The notes under the pieces: generated by a model
Told to the model about the DNA's origin: nothing
Databases searched by the model: none
Seen by the model: only the letters and a program-made list of their open reading frames with translations
In this document: piece after piece, positions 1 through 9,223 of the stretch
How the letters are laid out: every line of letters begins with the position of its first letter
How positions within the stretch are numbered: position 1 is the first letter of the stretch
NCBI RefSeq assembly: GCF_000427295.1
Contig: NZ_ATNM01000197.1
Span: forward strand, 1 to 64,000
Source: Cyclobacterium qasimii M12-11B
GTDB taxonomy: Bacteria > Bacteroidota > Bacteroidia > Cytophagales > Cyclobacteriaceae
Direction of reading: 5' to 3'
Length of the DNA: 64,000 nucleotides
Program-made: the position numbers and the translations under genes

Positions 1-45
1 AACGATTCAAAGTTGGGATTTTTTTATGGTGATATAATTAACTAT

Positions 46-984
46 TTATTTATTGCCAATTTTATCTAAAACGGCCATAACTTCTTTGACATGACTTCTT
101 GAAACTTCTAATAAAGCTTTTTCGTCGCTGTTCAAATCCAGTTCAATTACTTTTTCAATACCATTCTTACCAAGGATAACAGGTACACCTAAGTAACAAT
201 CGTCAATACCGTATTCTCCTTCTAGTTTGATACAAACTGGGAATACTCTTTTTTGATTCTTAACAATGGCTTCTACCATTTGGGCAGCTGCTGCTCCTGG
301 TGCATACCAAGCAGACGTTCCCATCAACTTAACAAGTTCTCCACCACCAGATTTGGTTCTTTCAATGATGGCATCTAAAGCCTCTTTGCCTATCAATTCA
401 GTAACTGGGATACCAGCGACTGTTGTATACCTTGGCAATGGCACCATAGTGTCACCATGTCCACCCAATAATATTGCTTGGATTTCTTTAGGAGAGATAT
501 CAAGTGCTTCAGCTAAGAAAGCTCTGTATCTTGCCGTGTCAAGAATTCCTGCCATACCAATTACTTTTGTTCTTGGTAATTTAGAAACGATGTGTGCCTG
601 GTAGGTCATTACATCCAAAGGATTGGATACGATGATGATGATGGCATCTGGAGAATGTTTTACAACATTTTCGGTAACCATTTTCACGATACCAGCATTG
701 GTTTCGATCAAATCATCTCTGGTCATGCCAGGCTTACGTGGTAATCCTGAAGTGATTACAACCACATCAGATCCTGCAGTTTTAGAATAATCATTGGTAC
801 TCCCGATAGTCCTACTATCGTAAGCGTTGATAGGGGCTTTTTGCCAGATATCTAAAGCCTTGCCTTCAGCAACGCCTTCTTTGATGTCAACTAGGACAAT
901 TTCTTCTGCTATTTCTCGGTAAGCCAATACATCTGCACATGTTGCACCAACATTACCAGCTCCGACTACGGTTACTTTCGTCAT
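46..984 (-). CDS. mdh: Malate dehydrogenase
   Basis: NAD-dependent oxidation of malate to oxaloacetate in the TCA cycle, cytoplasmic. The 312-residue protein has the full LDH/MDH fold: Rossmann glycine motif GAGNVG at residues 8-13, Asp33 at the end of beta 2 (NAD rather than NADP preference), substrate arginines Arg83 and Arg89 in the loop after SGLPRKPG, Asn121 in VSNPLD, Arg152, and the catalytic His176 in GGHGDTM. Arg83 in the specificity position favours malate over lactate. The length is normal for the short tetrameric LDH-like MDH class common in Bacteroidota. It stands alone on the minus strand, 87 bases after the end of the cyclic-nucleotide-domain gene. Identification is firm. Confidence 0.96.
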   Translation of the reverse strand: MTKVTVVGAGNVGATCADVLAYREIAEEIVLVDIKEGVAEGKALDIWQKAPINAYDSRTIGSTNDYSKTAGSDVVVITSGLPRKPGMTRDDLIETNAGIVKMVTENVVKHSPDAIIIIVSNPLDVMTYQAHIVSKLPRTKVIGMAGILDTARYRAFLAEALDISPKEIQAILLGGHGDTMVPLPRYTTVAGIPVTELIGKEALDAIIERTKSGGGELVKLMGTSAWYAPGAAAAQMVEAIVKNQKRVFPVCIKLEGEYGIDDCYLGVPVILGKNGIEKVIELDLNSDEKALLEVSRSHVKEVMAVLDKIGNK

Positions 985-1071
985 TTTTTATAATCGATTA
1001 AGATTGAAGTTTTTTACAAAATTTGCGCTAAGTTATTAAAGAATGTCCTTTATATGAAGGATTCATCGTAA

Positions 1072-1588
1072 TTATTCAAACATCTGTCCGAGGTTAAAAA
1101 ATCCATAAGACTTCTTATAGGAAGAAAAAAGCTGTTGATTCCTTCCATCATAGAAAGTTGCAAGCGAACTCATCATTTTGGCCTTTATCTTTTGATTGCT
1201 TTGAAATATGTCTAAAATAGCATAATTCGGAATCACCCATAAAACCGCTTCCTCAGTATCCACGATAGCGGTATAGATTCTTTTGGAATTTTCCAATAAG
1301 GAATTTTCACCAAACGGCTCCCCTTCCTTAATTTTTATTATGGTTTCAAAATCCGTTCGAATATCAATATTTAACGTTACTCCACCCTTTTCTAAAATGT
1401 AAAGTGCCTGGCTGGGGTCATTTCTAAAAAAAACGACTTCGTCCTGTACATACTTTCGTTGATGAATGGCCGGCAAAAAACCTGGACATTTCTTCGTAGT
1501 TCAAATGCTTAAAGAACTTTACTTTCGCTAAAAAAGCAAAAGTTTCCATCTCTGCAGGGCTGTATGTTTTTCTAAAAGGGTTTTTCAT
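1072..1588 (-). pseudogene. Cyclic-nucleotide-binding domain protein, frameshifted
   Basis: Small Crp-like cNMP-binding (double-stranded beta-helix) protein with no visible DNA-binding helix-turn-helix, so it is probably a sensor or partner protein rather than a classical Crp regulator. The intact reading frame in the window starts only at a TTG near 1476 (134 residues). The preceding bases from ATG at 1588 encode a good N-terminus (MKNPFRKTYSPAEMETFAFL and on) in another frame. The two frames join as ...EEMSRF-LPAIHQRKYV if one base is removed from the six-A run at 1475-1480. The beta-helix motif ...GEPFGENSLLEN... is the phosphate-binding-cassette region but lacks its usual Arg-Ala pair. 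The start codon lies inside the last codons of tilS (17-base overlap), so the two are translationally coupled. A sequencing error is as likely as a real mutation. Confidence 0.7.
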
Positions 1589-2912
1589 CTTTATATTTAT
1601 TTAAATAAAACACCTTTCTGGTTGTTGGTCTTACCTTGAATCTATCATCTATCCTAAACCCCACCAACCATACTATCTTACCTTTGGAACACAGGACCTT
1701 AACCTTGTCCTTTTTAATCAATGGCACTTTATTGTCAATTAAATAATCGCTTACTTTCTTAAAATGCTGCATTCCAAGCGGCATAAATCTATCTCCTTGC
1801 TCCCAATTACGCAATGTCAATGGGAAATCAAGCAAATCTAAATCCAGCATTGCATTCTCTGGAGACCGATCTATAAGTGCCCCGGCATTAAGCTTTACAC
1901 ATTTGTAATGGTGTTGTCCAATTACAGAAAATGAACCGTCTTCAAGACCTACTTGAATAGGCTTTTCTATTTCCTGTTGCTCCCCCAAAATCAAACATTC
2001 CCTATCAATATTTAGCATCCAGCTCCCTGACAGGAATTGACGACCAGCCTCTTGGTTTTCAACTGCACACAATATATCCTCAATCTGCGCATATACAAAA
2101 CCTTTTTTTCTCAACCAATAAAATAGTAGTGATGACTTGCCGGGTATAGCCACCAAACTGTCAAATGACAGCATTTCATAACCATCTTTGGAAACAACAT
2201 TGGCTTTTATCCAAAGATCAAAAAAATAGAAAAATGCCTTACCGGTATCCTTTATTCTATCAAAACTGTACTGCACCAATTCTGGTCCTTTGGGATCAAA
2301 CTCAAGAAACAAAGGCAATAATTTATGTCTGACGAAATTTCTTTTGTAAATCGTTTTCTCATTGCTACTGTCCTCCCTCCATTCAAGTCCATTGTCTTTC
2401 AGGTAACCTAGTATTTCTTGTCTGGAAAATGGTAAAAGGGGCCGACGGATATAGTCTCTTTTGCTACTCATACCATAAATCCCCTCGATCCCTGTACCTC
2501 TCAATAAATTAAGCATTACAGTTTCTAACTGATCATCGGCATGATGCGCTACAAGCACTCCTTGTGTCCCAAGACTCGTATTAAGTTCCTCAAACCAGTT
2601 GTACCTCAATTCTCTTGCCGCCATTTGCAGAGAAACATTCATTTCATCCATGTAGGCAACAGTGTCAAAAACTTTTACGTGAACAGGCACTCCCAATTTC
2701 ATCGCATAATTAATTACAAACGCTTCATCCGCATCGCTGGCTTCGCCTCTTAGTTTAAAATTACAATGTGCAATCGATATATTGAAACCGTTTCTTTGGA
2801 GCAAGTGGGCTAAAACCACACTATCTATCCCACCGCTGACAGCCACAAGATAGGGCGATTGCACATCTAAAAGTTTATTTTTGCGTACATGATTTATAAA
2901 TCGCTCCAGCAT
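1572..2912 (-). CDS. tilS: tRNA(Ile)-lysidine synthase
   Basis: Converts C34 of the tRNA-Ile CAU anticodon to lysidine using ATP and lysine, so that the tRNA reads AUA and is charged with Ile. The 446-residue protein opens with the PP-loop ATPase motif SGGIDS at residues 26-31, followed by the N-type ATP pyrophosphatase domain (HHADDQLET, RPLLPF, and the SNEKTIYKRNFVRHKLLPLF segment typical of TilS). It ends with the C-terminal TilS substrate-binding domain (LRNWEQGDRFMPLGM and KKVSDYLID). Length is normal for Bacteroidota. The gene is divergent from the OstA-like gene with about 49 bases between starts, and its last codons overlap the start of the downstream cyclic-nucleotide-domain gene. 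Confidence 0.96.
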   Translation of the reverse strand: MLERFINHVRKNKLLDVQSPYLVAVSGGIDSVVLAHLLQRNGFNISIAHCNFKLRGEASDADEAFVINYAMKLGVPVHVKVFDTVAYMDEMNVSLQMAARELRYNWFEELNTSLGTQGVLVAHHADDQLETVMLNLLRGTGIEGIYGMSSKRDYIRRPLLPFSRQEILGYLKDNGLEWREDSSNEKTIYKRNFVRHKLLPLFLEFDPKGPELVQYSFDRIKDTGKAFFYFFDLWIKANVVSKDGYEMLSFDSLVAIPGKSSLLFYWLRKKGFVYAQIEDILCAVENQEAGRQFLSGSWMLNIDRECLILGEQQEIEKPIQVGLEDGSFSVIGQHHYKCVKLNAGALIDRSPENAMLDLDLLDFPLTLRNWEQGDRFMPLGMQHFKKVSDYLIDNKVPLIKKDKVKVLCSKGKIVWLVGFRIDDRFKVRPTTRKVFYLNKYKDEKPF

Positions 2913-2935
2913 AAACCAAAAGTACTATTTTATAT

Positions 2936-2943
2936 TAATTTTG
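2936..2943 (+). promoter_or_regulatory. Candidate Bacteroidetes -7 element before the OstA-like gene
   Basis: TAATTTTG matches the Bacteroidetes -7 consensus TAnnTTTG and lies 18 bases before the preferred ATG at 2962, inside the short divergent gap with tilS. I see no clear TTTG -33 box at the expected spacing, so this is tentative. Confidence 0.3.
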
Positions 2944-2961
2944 CCTCGGAAATCAATTCGA

Positions 2962-4575
2962 ATGACAAAGATCAAATTTATTTTATTTTGCTTACTTACT
3001 TCTTTGGTCTTTTCAAAGGCACAGGCCCAGGCAGAGAAGGAGCAAAGCCGATTGGAAATTTTACAGGCTGAGCAACTTTTAGGAGGAAAGGGTTTTGAAA
3101 GGTTACTGACAGATGTGATTCTAAAGCACAAAACTTCATTAATCTATTGTGATTCTGCCCACTTCTATTCAGAAGACAACCTTGCCAAACTTTTTGGTAA
3201 TGTCAAGATAGATGATCAAGAAGATTCGGTCACCGTCACTAGTCGCTATGCAGAATATGATGGTAACACGCAATTGGCCTTGTTAAGAAATAATGTGGTC
3301 TTGGTAAATGAAGGCACTACCCTTTACACCGACTTTCTGGATTATAACCGAGAAAATGGGGAAGCAAACTATTTTAATTCAGGAATGGTCAAAGACAGTA
3401 CAAATGTACTGACAAGTGAGAAAGGGCTTTATGAAACCCAAATTGAGAAAATCACCTTTAATGAGGATGTGATATTGGAAAATCCGGATTACACGATGAA
3501 ATCCAATACCCTGTATTATTCGACAACCACAAAAATCACTGAAACAGTAGGCCTTACCAATATCCTTTCAAAAGACGGCAATAGACTAAATGCCCAAAAG
3601 GGCAGCTATTACGATACCGGGAATAAAATATTCCGATTTTATGATGGCGATGTGGAGTCCGAAAGCAGTATTGTATATGGAGAAACCCTCTACTATGATG
3701 AAAATGCGGAATACTACGAAGCCAAAGAAAACGTGAGTATTTTTAACAAAAAGCAAAATGCTGAAGTTTTTGGAGATGAGGGTAAATATTGGGAGGGAAA
3801 GCAGTACTCAGAAGTTTATGGTAATGCGCTGGTTCGCAAATATTTTGAAATTGACACCTTATTTGTAATTGCGGACACCCTTATTACGCAAGATGGCACG
3901 AACCCAGAGGACAAATACACGCTTGCCTATCCCAACATGCGAATGATAAAGGCAGATTTAGCAGGAAGGGCCGATTCGATGGCTTATATATACGCTGACT
4001 CTACCGTTCACCTTTATACGGATCCCATACTTTGGAACAATAAAAGCCAGATTACAGCAGACAGCATTCAGTTTACTATAGCCAACCAGGAAATTGACCA
4101 GGCATTACTCCAAGACAATGCTTTTGCCATCACAAGAGATACTGTTGCCAATTTCAATCAGATAAAAGGTCGTAAAATGACAGCCTACTTTTTGAATGGA
4201 GACATGGATAAACTTGATGTGGAAGGCAATGGTGAATCTTTGTATTTTGCTATTGAAAATGACACCACCTTAAAAGGACTAAATAAATTACTTTGTGGAA
4301 GAATCATCATGGAATTTAAGGAGGGTGCAGTTTCCAGAATTAGTCACACTATAAAACCGGAAGCCTCCTTCACACCTCCCCATATGTTTGAGGAAGATGA
4401 ACAAAAACTAGAGGGATTTATTTGGAGAGGAGAAGAAAGACCTACGCAAACACACATAAATGATTGGCGAACACCGAAAATACGGGACAAAAATCGTTAT
4501 AGCTTCTTTGATGAACCTGATGTGAAACTCCCTTACCCTGAGAATGATGAACTACAAATTCCTACTGACAATTAA
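2962..4575 (+). CDS. OstA/LptA-like organic solvent tolerance family protein
   Basis: Secreted protein of the OstA/LptA family, which in other bacteria carries lipopolysaccharide across the periplasm. The start is taken at the ATG that precedes MTKIKFILFCLLTSLVFSKA, a signal peptide ending at AQA. An upstream TTG at 2941 would add seven poorly fitting residues. The mature 500-plus residues are a run of beta-rich repeats (LFGNVKIDDQEDSVTVTSRYAEYDG, YYDENAEYYEAKENVSIF and so on) that resemble consecutive OstA beta-jellyroll units with their typical alternating short strands. The protein is much longer than E. coli LptA, which is usual for this Bacteroidota type. An LptF/G-type permease lies 22 kb away in the same window. 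The exact role (bridge protein or LptD-related) is inferred from family only. Confidence 0.82.
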   Translation: MTKIKFILFCLLTSLVFSKAQAQAEKEQSRLEILQAEQLLGGKGFERLLTDVILKHKTSLIYCDSAHFYSEDNLAKLFGNVKIDDQEDSVTVTSRYAEYDGNTQLALLRNNVVLVNEGTTLYTDFLDYNRENGEANYFNSGMVKDSTNVLTSEKGLYETQIEKITFNEDVILENPDYTMKSNTLYYSTTTKITETVGLTNILSKDGNRLNAQKGSYYDTGNKIFRFYDGDVESESSIVYGETLYYDENAEYYEAKENVSIFNKKQNAEVFGDEGKYWEGKQYSEVYGNALVRKYFEIDTLFVIADTLITQDGTNPEDKYTLAYPNMRMIKADLAGRADSMAYIYADSTVHLYTDPILWNNKSQITADSIQFTIANQEIDQALLQDNAFAITRDTVANFNQIKGRKMTAYFLNGDMDKLDVEGNGESLYFAIENDTTLKGLNKLLCGRIIMEFKEGAVSRISHTIKPEASFTPPHMFEEDEQKLEGFIWRGEERPTQTHINDWRTPKIRDKNRYSFFDEPDVKLPYPENDELQIPTDN

Positions 4576-4792
4576 TGTCTTTTGGCGTATATATTACATT
4601 TTTTTGAAAAAAAATAATTTGACAAAAGTTTTTTAACGGCAAAGAATAAAAAAATTTCATCGTTGTTAACATTTTTTAACCCAAACCTACCTATAAAGTG
4701 GAACCAATTTGGTATTTTTATACGTATATACTTCTAAAAGAGGGAGAAAATCTTTGTTAACATAAATCATATTTTATAGAACTAAACTTTAC

Positions 4793-5506
4793 ATGAGAAT
4801 ATTTTTATCACTTTTAATCACCTTACAATTGTTTGCGCTACAGTCTGTAGATGCCAGACAAGTACGTGTGCTTAGTGAAAAAATAGAGTTTAGCGGCAAA
4901 GTAAATACCACCCAAAGAAAAACATTGATCCTTCAGAACGATTCCAACGAAAGTGCCACATATTTTCTACGCTACCTTCGGGGAAATGTAGGTTCCTCCC
5001 AAAACATACTCATTTGCATAGGAGAAAATTGTTTTGACCCTAGAAAGGATCTTTCACAAATTAGATTTACACTGGCACCAGGAGAAGTTGCAACCAACAT
5101 CTACATAGAATTTGAACTAGGTATAACTCCTACTAAAGGGACATTTGACCTGCATTTTTTCAACACCTCCAACCAAAGAGATGCTTTTGTTGTAGAAAAT
5201 GTATACAATGTGACCTCAGACCAACCCTCAGATAATGTTAATCATAGGGATGTGGCTATGGATGAGATCTATCCAAACCCAAGTGTGAGAACGGCTCAGT
5301 TAGACTATAAAATAAAAAACCCTAATGCGAAGGTCAGAATAGTCATCAATAGCTTTATTGGCAACCCAATTTATGATTTTCAACTCGATCCTTCCCAAGA
5401 AACCCTAATAATTCCAGTAACAGACCTGAACCCAGGTACTTATTTTTACACTTTGATCGTTGACAATAAAAATATCGTCACCAAAAAACTCTACGTCAAA
5501 AGGTAA
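4793..5506 (+). CDS. Secreted protein with type IX secretion C-terminal sorting domain
   Basis: I do not recognise the N-terminal part. A signal peptide is clear (MRIFLSLLITLQLFALQSVDA), followed by about 130 residues of beta-rich, Ig-like or PapD-like sequence. The last 80 residues look like a type A T9SS sorting domain: the DEIYPNPS start motif, a central VRIVINSFIGNPIYDFQL strand pair, then LNPGTYFYTLIVDNKNIVTKKLYVKR. Such domains direct export through the Por/T9SS machine in Bacteroidota. The gene stands alone after a 217-base gap with no clear promoter motif that I can defend, and is followed 65 bases later by bamD. Cargo status is well supported; the function of the cargo is unknown. 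Confidence 0.75.
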   Translation: MRIFLSLLITLQLFALQSVDARQVRVLSEKIEFSGKVNTTQRKTLILQNDSNESATYFLRYLRGNVGSSQNILICIGENCFDPRKDLSQIRFTLAPGEVATNIYIEFELGITPTKGTFDLHFFNTSNQRDAFVVENVYNVTSDQPSDNVNHRDVAMDEIYPNPSVRTAQLDYKIKNPNAKVRIVINSFIGNPIYDFQLDPSQETLIIPVTDLNPGTYFYTLIVDNKNIVTKKLYVKR

Positions 5507-5571
5507 GAATGCGCATTAGCAGTAGAACTGCCTTGATAACCAATTATTAATCCATTATATTTGCAGGTCAA

Positions 5572-6498
5572 ATGACAAAAGTACACCAATACATATTTAT
5601 ATTCCTTGCCTCACTATTGACTTTTGGTTGTGGTGAATTTTACAAGTTAGAGAAAAGTACCAACTGGGATGAACTCTATGAAGCAGCTAATCGCTACTAT
5701 GATGAAGGGGAGCACAACAAAGCTATAATCCTATATGACAGGGTTCTACCCGTCATTAAGGGAAGTGGAAAAGCTGAATTAGCGGAATTTAATTATGCTT
5801 ATGCTCATTTCAGAACCAAGAGGTACATCGAGGCTGCAGAATATTTCAAAACCTTTTTTGACACCTATAACCGATCTCCATTAGCAGAAGAAGCTTTATT
5901 TATGAATGCTTATTCTTTGTATTTGGACTCTCCGGATTTTAACCTGGATCAAAGAAGTTCACGAGAAGCAGTGAATGCTATACAGTTGTTCATGAACAGA
6001 TTCCCGGAATCTGATTCTTATGAACGTTCCATTACTATGATTGACGATCTTCAAAAAAGGTTTGAGGAAAAGGCATTTACGGAATCAAAAATGTATTATC
6101 GCCTCACTGAAGGATTATTTCCAGGTGATTTTTACAGAGCCTGTATTGTTAACTTTCAGAATTTCGCCAAGTCTTTCCCAGATAGTGATTACAATGAGGA
6201 ATTGGCATTTAAATTAGTAGAAGTAAGTACTGCATATGCAGATCGTAGCGTTTTTGATAAAAAAGAAGAGCGATTTGAACAGGCGTTAGAGTTTGCAGAT
6301 GATTTTGAAAAGAAATTCCCTGAAAGTGAACACCTGAAGGACGTTAGCAATATTAAATCTGAGGCCAAGGCCAAACTGGATGATCACTATACTATAAAAG
6401 AACAGTATAAAGCCAGAACAGCAGAGGCAATAAGATTACGAGAAGAAGAAAAAAAGGATCAGGAAGATTCTGAAGCTTTAAAAGAAGAGGGCAATTAA
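5572..6498 (+). CDS. bamD: Outer membrane assembly lipoprotein BamD
   Basis: Periplasmic lipoprotein of the beta-barrel assembly machine, which folds outer membrane proteins together with BamA. The N-terminus is a lipoprotein signal peptide with lipobox LTFGC (Cys20). It is followed by TPR-type helical pairs, for example WDELYEAANRYYDEGEHNKAIILYDRVLPV, AEFNYAYAHFRTKRYIEAAEYFKTFFDTY, and NAIQLFMNRFPESDSY. At 308 residues it is somewhat longer than E. coli BamD, with a charged Lys/Glu tail. It begins the group bamD-rpoZ-coaBC, a gene order that recurs in Bacteroidota and helps the assignment. Confidence 0.9.
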   Translation: MTKVHQYIFIFLASLLTFGCGEFYKLEKSTNWDELYEAANRYYDEGEHNKAIILYDRVLPVIKGSGKAELAEFNYAYAHFRTKRYIEAAEYFKTFFDTYNRSPLAEEALFMNAYSLYLDSPDFNLDQRSSREAVNAIQLFMNRFPESDSYERSITMIDDLQKRFEEKAFTESKMYYRLTEGLFPGDFYRACIVNFQNFAKSFPDSDYNEELAFKLVEVSTAYADRSVFDKKEERFEQALEFADDFEKKFPESEHLKDVSNIKSEAKAKLDDHYTIKEQYKARTAEAIRLREEEKKDQEDSEALKEEGN

Positions 6499-6512
6499 AA
6501 ACAAGTATATAT

Positions 6513-6830
6513 ATGGCAATTAATCCGTCAATTATCACGAGAGATTTAGACAAGGTAGCTGAAAAAACAGGTAATCTTTATCAATCTATTTTCACTATTT
6601 CTCAGAGAGCTAAGCAGATTTCATCTACGATGAAAGAAGAGCTTAACAACAAATTATCTGAGTTTGCTTCTACTGTAGACAACCTTGAGGAAGTCTTTGA
6701 AAACAAGGAGCAAATAGAAATATCAAAATTCTACGAAAGAATGCCTAAGCCAAGTACATTGGCTATGGAAGAATTCATGGAAGACAAGGTCATGTACAGG
6801 TTCCCTGAAGAGGAGGAAACCAAGTCTTAA
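6513..6830 (+). CDS. rpoZ: DNA-directed RNA polymerase omega subunit
   Basis: Small RNA polymerase subunit of the Rpb6/omega family, which helps fold and assemble the beta-prime subunit. The 105-residue product has the Bacteroidota form of the family: AINPSIITRDLDKVAEKTGNLYQSIFTISQRAKQI corresponds to the conserved helix pair that contacts beta-prime, with the acidic C-terminal tail usual in this phylum. It sits 14 bases after bamD and one base before coaBC, the position omega occupies in many Bacteroidota. Without that context this divergent family would be hard to call. Confidence 0.85.
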   Translation: MAINPSIITRDLDKVAEKTGNLYQSIFTISQRAKQISSTMKEELNNKLSEFASTVDNLEEVFENKEQIEISKFYERMPKPSTLAMEEFMEDKVMYRFPEEEETKS

Positions 6831-6831
6831 C

Positions 6832-8061
6832 ATGCCATTCACTGGCAAACGTATACTACTAGGCGTAACTGGAGGAATAGCGGCTTATAAAGCAGCTCAT
6901 CTTATTCGGTTATTGGTCAAATCTGGAGCAGAGGTCAAAGTTATTATGACGACTTCTGCTCTTGATTTTATTACGCCTCTCACACTTGCGACATTATCAA
7001 AAAATCCAGTTCATATAGATTTTTTTGATAAAAAAACTGGTGAATGGTCAAACCATGTCGCTTTAGGAAATTGGGCAGACCTGATGGTTATTGCCCCTCT
7101 TTCGGCCAATACATTGGCGAAATTTGCAACTGGTCAAAGCGACAATTTGTTAGCCTGCACTTACTTGTCATGTACAAGTCCTGTACTTGTGGCTCCAGCA
7201 ATGGACCTGGACATGTATCAACATCCTTCTGTGATCCAAAACCTGCTCAAGCTTGATAGTTATGGGAACCATGTAATGGAAGCAAACTCGGGGGAATTGG
7301 CCAGTGGACTGGTTGGTAAAGGAAGAATGCCTGAACCTGAAGAGATCTTTACTTACATTCAGGAGATCTTAAATCCTGATAAGGTACTTAAAGGCAAAAA
7401 GTTTTTAATCACCGCAGGACCAACTCAGGAAGCCATTGACCCTGTCAGGTACGTTAGCAATCATTCAAGTGGTAAGATGGGTATTTCTCTAGCTGAGAAG
7501 GCTGCCCAAAAAGGCGCAGAGGTCATCTTAATTCTAGGCCCTACTGCTTTAAAACCAAGACCGCATCCAAACATTAAAACCATTTCGGTATTGAGTGCGC
7601 TTGATATGTTTGAAGCAACTAAAACCCACCATTCTGAAGCACAAGTAGCTATATTTTGTGCAGCGGTGGCTGATTACAGGTCAGAAACACCTTCCGCCCA
7701 AAAGATCAAGAAGAAGGAAAATGCACTGACCATTACTTTGATTAAAAATCCCGATATTGCTAAAACATTGGGTGCAAGTAAGAAACAGAATCAAATTCAT
7801 GTTGGCTTTGCCTTGGAAACAGACGAAGGACTTGGAAGTGCAGAAAAAAAACTGGTCGAAAAAAACTTTGATTTTGTGGTTTTAAACTCACTTCTAGATC
7901 CAGAAGCAGGCTTTCAGAAAGACACTAATCAGGTTACCATTTTATCAAAGAATGGGGAGAAAATAAAAACTCCTGTGCTGACCAAAGACATGTTGGCACT
8001 ACAACTACTAGATCGGATCGGGTCTATTCTGGAAAACCAGAAAGCCAGTAATAACGTTTAG
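6832..8061 (+). CDS. coaBC: Bifunctional phosphopantothenoylcysteine decarboxylase / phosphopantothenate-cysteine ligase
   Basis: Two consecutive steps of coenzyme A synthesis: ligation of cysteine to 4-phosphopantothenate (CoaB, C-terminal) and FMN-dependent decarboxylation (CoaC, N-terminal). The CoaC part has GVTGGIAAYK at residues 11-20, His75 in SNHVALGNWAD, and SANTLAKFA. The CoaB part begins near residue 190 with KFLITAGPTQEAIDPVRYVSNHSSGKMG. At the two other E. coli active-site positions the sequence differs: PAMD at 122-125 has Asp125 for Asn, and ELASG has Ser158 for Cys. These substitutions are, from memory, usual in Bacteroidota. It follows rpoZ by one base, so the two are probably co-translated. 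Confidence 0.95.
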   Translation: MPFTGKRILLGVTGGIAAYKAAHLIRLLVKSGAEVKVIMTTSALDFITPLTLATLSKNPVHIDFFDKKTGEWSNHVALGNWADLMVIAPLSANTLAKFATGQSDNLLACTYLSCTSPVLVAPAMDLDMYQHPSVIQNLLKLDSYGNHVMEANSGELASGLVGKGRMPEPEEIFTYIQEILNPDKVLKGKKFLITAGPTQEAIDPVRYVSNHSSGKMGISLAEKAAQKGAEVILILGPTALKPRPHPNIKTISVLSALDMFEATKTHHSEAQVAIFCAAVADYRSETPSAQKIKKKENALTITLIKNPDIAKTLGASKKQNQIHVGFALETDEGLGSAEKKLVEKNFDFVVLNSLLDPEAGFQKDTNQVTILSKNGEKIKTPVLTKDMLALQLLDRIGSILENQKASNNV

Positions 8062-8264
8062 CACATCAAAGTAATTACTGTTAGATAAACTGTAGAAACG
8101 CCAAAGAATAAGATGGTCTATTTAACGTTTAAAAAATATTCACCTCAGGTGAACCCTTAACAAAGCTGCTGGTTTTATTTGCAACAATTGTCAGCAGGAA
8201 ATAAATGGCAATTGTCCATTTCGGATTATATGTTTTTGCGGATAAATAAAAATTCACTAATCAA

Positions 8265-9176
8265 ATGGTACGTCCGGTAATTTTCTTCATCCTCTTCTCT
8301 TTTTTTTTAGCGCCACATCAGGTACTATCCCAACAACTCAATTTCACTGTTACCATTAACAGTGAACGAGCTAAAACCCAGGATACCGATATTTTTGAGA
8401 AGATGAAATCGGCTTTTGAGCAGTTTCTGAATGGGCGAAATTGGACAGACGCAGACCTAAAGCCACAGGAAAGGATAAAAGGGAACTTATTGATTACCAT
8501 AAATGATATGCCTCAAGTAGGTTTTTTCAGTGCTACGGTTCAGATTCAGACAGTGCGTCCAGTATTTGGATCCAATTATGAAAGTTTGATACTAAACTTT
8601 GCCGATCGAAATTGGACTTTTGAATATACCGAATCCCAGCCACTAGAATTCAATCAATTTTCCTACTTGAACAATATCACTTCCCTATTGGCCTATTATG
8701 CCTACATAACCATAGGGATAGATTACGATTCTTTCTCGCCTCGAGGAGGAGATGCTTTCTTTGAAATAGCCAATAATATTGTCGCCAATGCCCAACAATC
8801 CTCCAATCCAGGATGGAATCAAAACCCATCGGATAAGCGGAACAGGTATTGGTTAGCGAACGACCTTTACAACTCACAGGTCATGGTTCCTGTTAGAGAT
8901 GCCTATTACCTTTACCATAGAAAAGGGCTTGATTTATTAACAACCAAGCCAGAAGAAAGCTACGAAAACATAGTGGAAGCTATTAAAATGATACAAGAAG
9001 CCAACAAGGTTCAACCAAATAGTATTCTAACAATTAGCTTTATGGATGCGAAATCAGATGAAATAAGCAAAATTTTGAAAGGAGCACCTATGGAATTGAA
9101 ACAGGAGGCAGTAGAAGTACTACTTAAGGTAGACCCAAACAATGCCAGAAAATACAATGATATTTTGAAAGGATAA
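8265..9176 (+). CDS. DUF4835 (PorD-like) secreted protein
   Basis: Exported protein of the DUF4835 family, annotated in some databases as the type IX secretion component PorD. Signal peptide MVRPVIFFILFSFFLAPHQVLSQ precedes the typical start QLNFTVTINSERAKTQDTDIFEKMK. Other family hallmarks are the RIKGNLLITI segment, FNQFSYLNNITSLLAYYAYITIGIDYDSFSPRGGD, and the C-terminal VLLKVDPNNARKYNDILKG. Full length (303 residues). It lies between coaBC and recN, the standard Bacteroidota position, after a 203-base gap. The T9SS link is from naming in the literature, not from anything visible here. Confidence 0.82.
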   Translation: MVRPVIFFILFSFFLAPHQVLSQQLNFTVTINSERAKTQDTDIFEKMKSAFEQFLNGRNWTDADLKPQERIKGNLLITINDMPQVGFFSATVQIQTVRPVFGSNYESLILNFADRNWTFEYTESQPLEFNQFSYLNNITSLLAYYAYITIGIDYDSFSPRGGDAFFEIANNIVANAQQSSNPGWNQNPSDKRNRYWLANDLYNSQVMVPVRDAYYLYHRKGLDLLTTKPEESYENIVEAIKMIQEANKVQPNSILTISFMDAKSDEISKILKGAPMELKQEAVEVLLKVDPNNARKYNDILKG

Positions 9177-9223
9177 TCCTCAAATTTGGTTAATTTTGAC
9201 CCTCTAAACGAAACCAAAGCAAT

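Noticed and set aside
266-604. 112-codon open frame opposite mdh
   Set aside because: Shadow of the mdh frame on the other strand; no domain or start evidence.
8139-8153. Palindrome TTCACCTCAGGTGAA before the DUF4835 gene
   Set aside because: Single copy, no T run and no matching site elsewhere in the window; could be chance.
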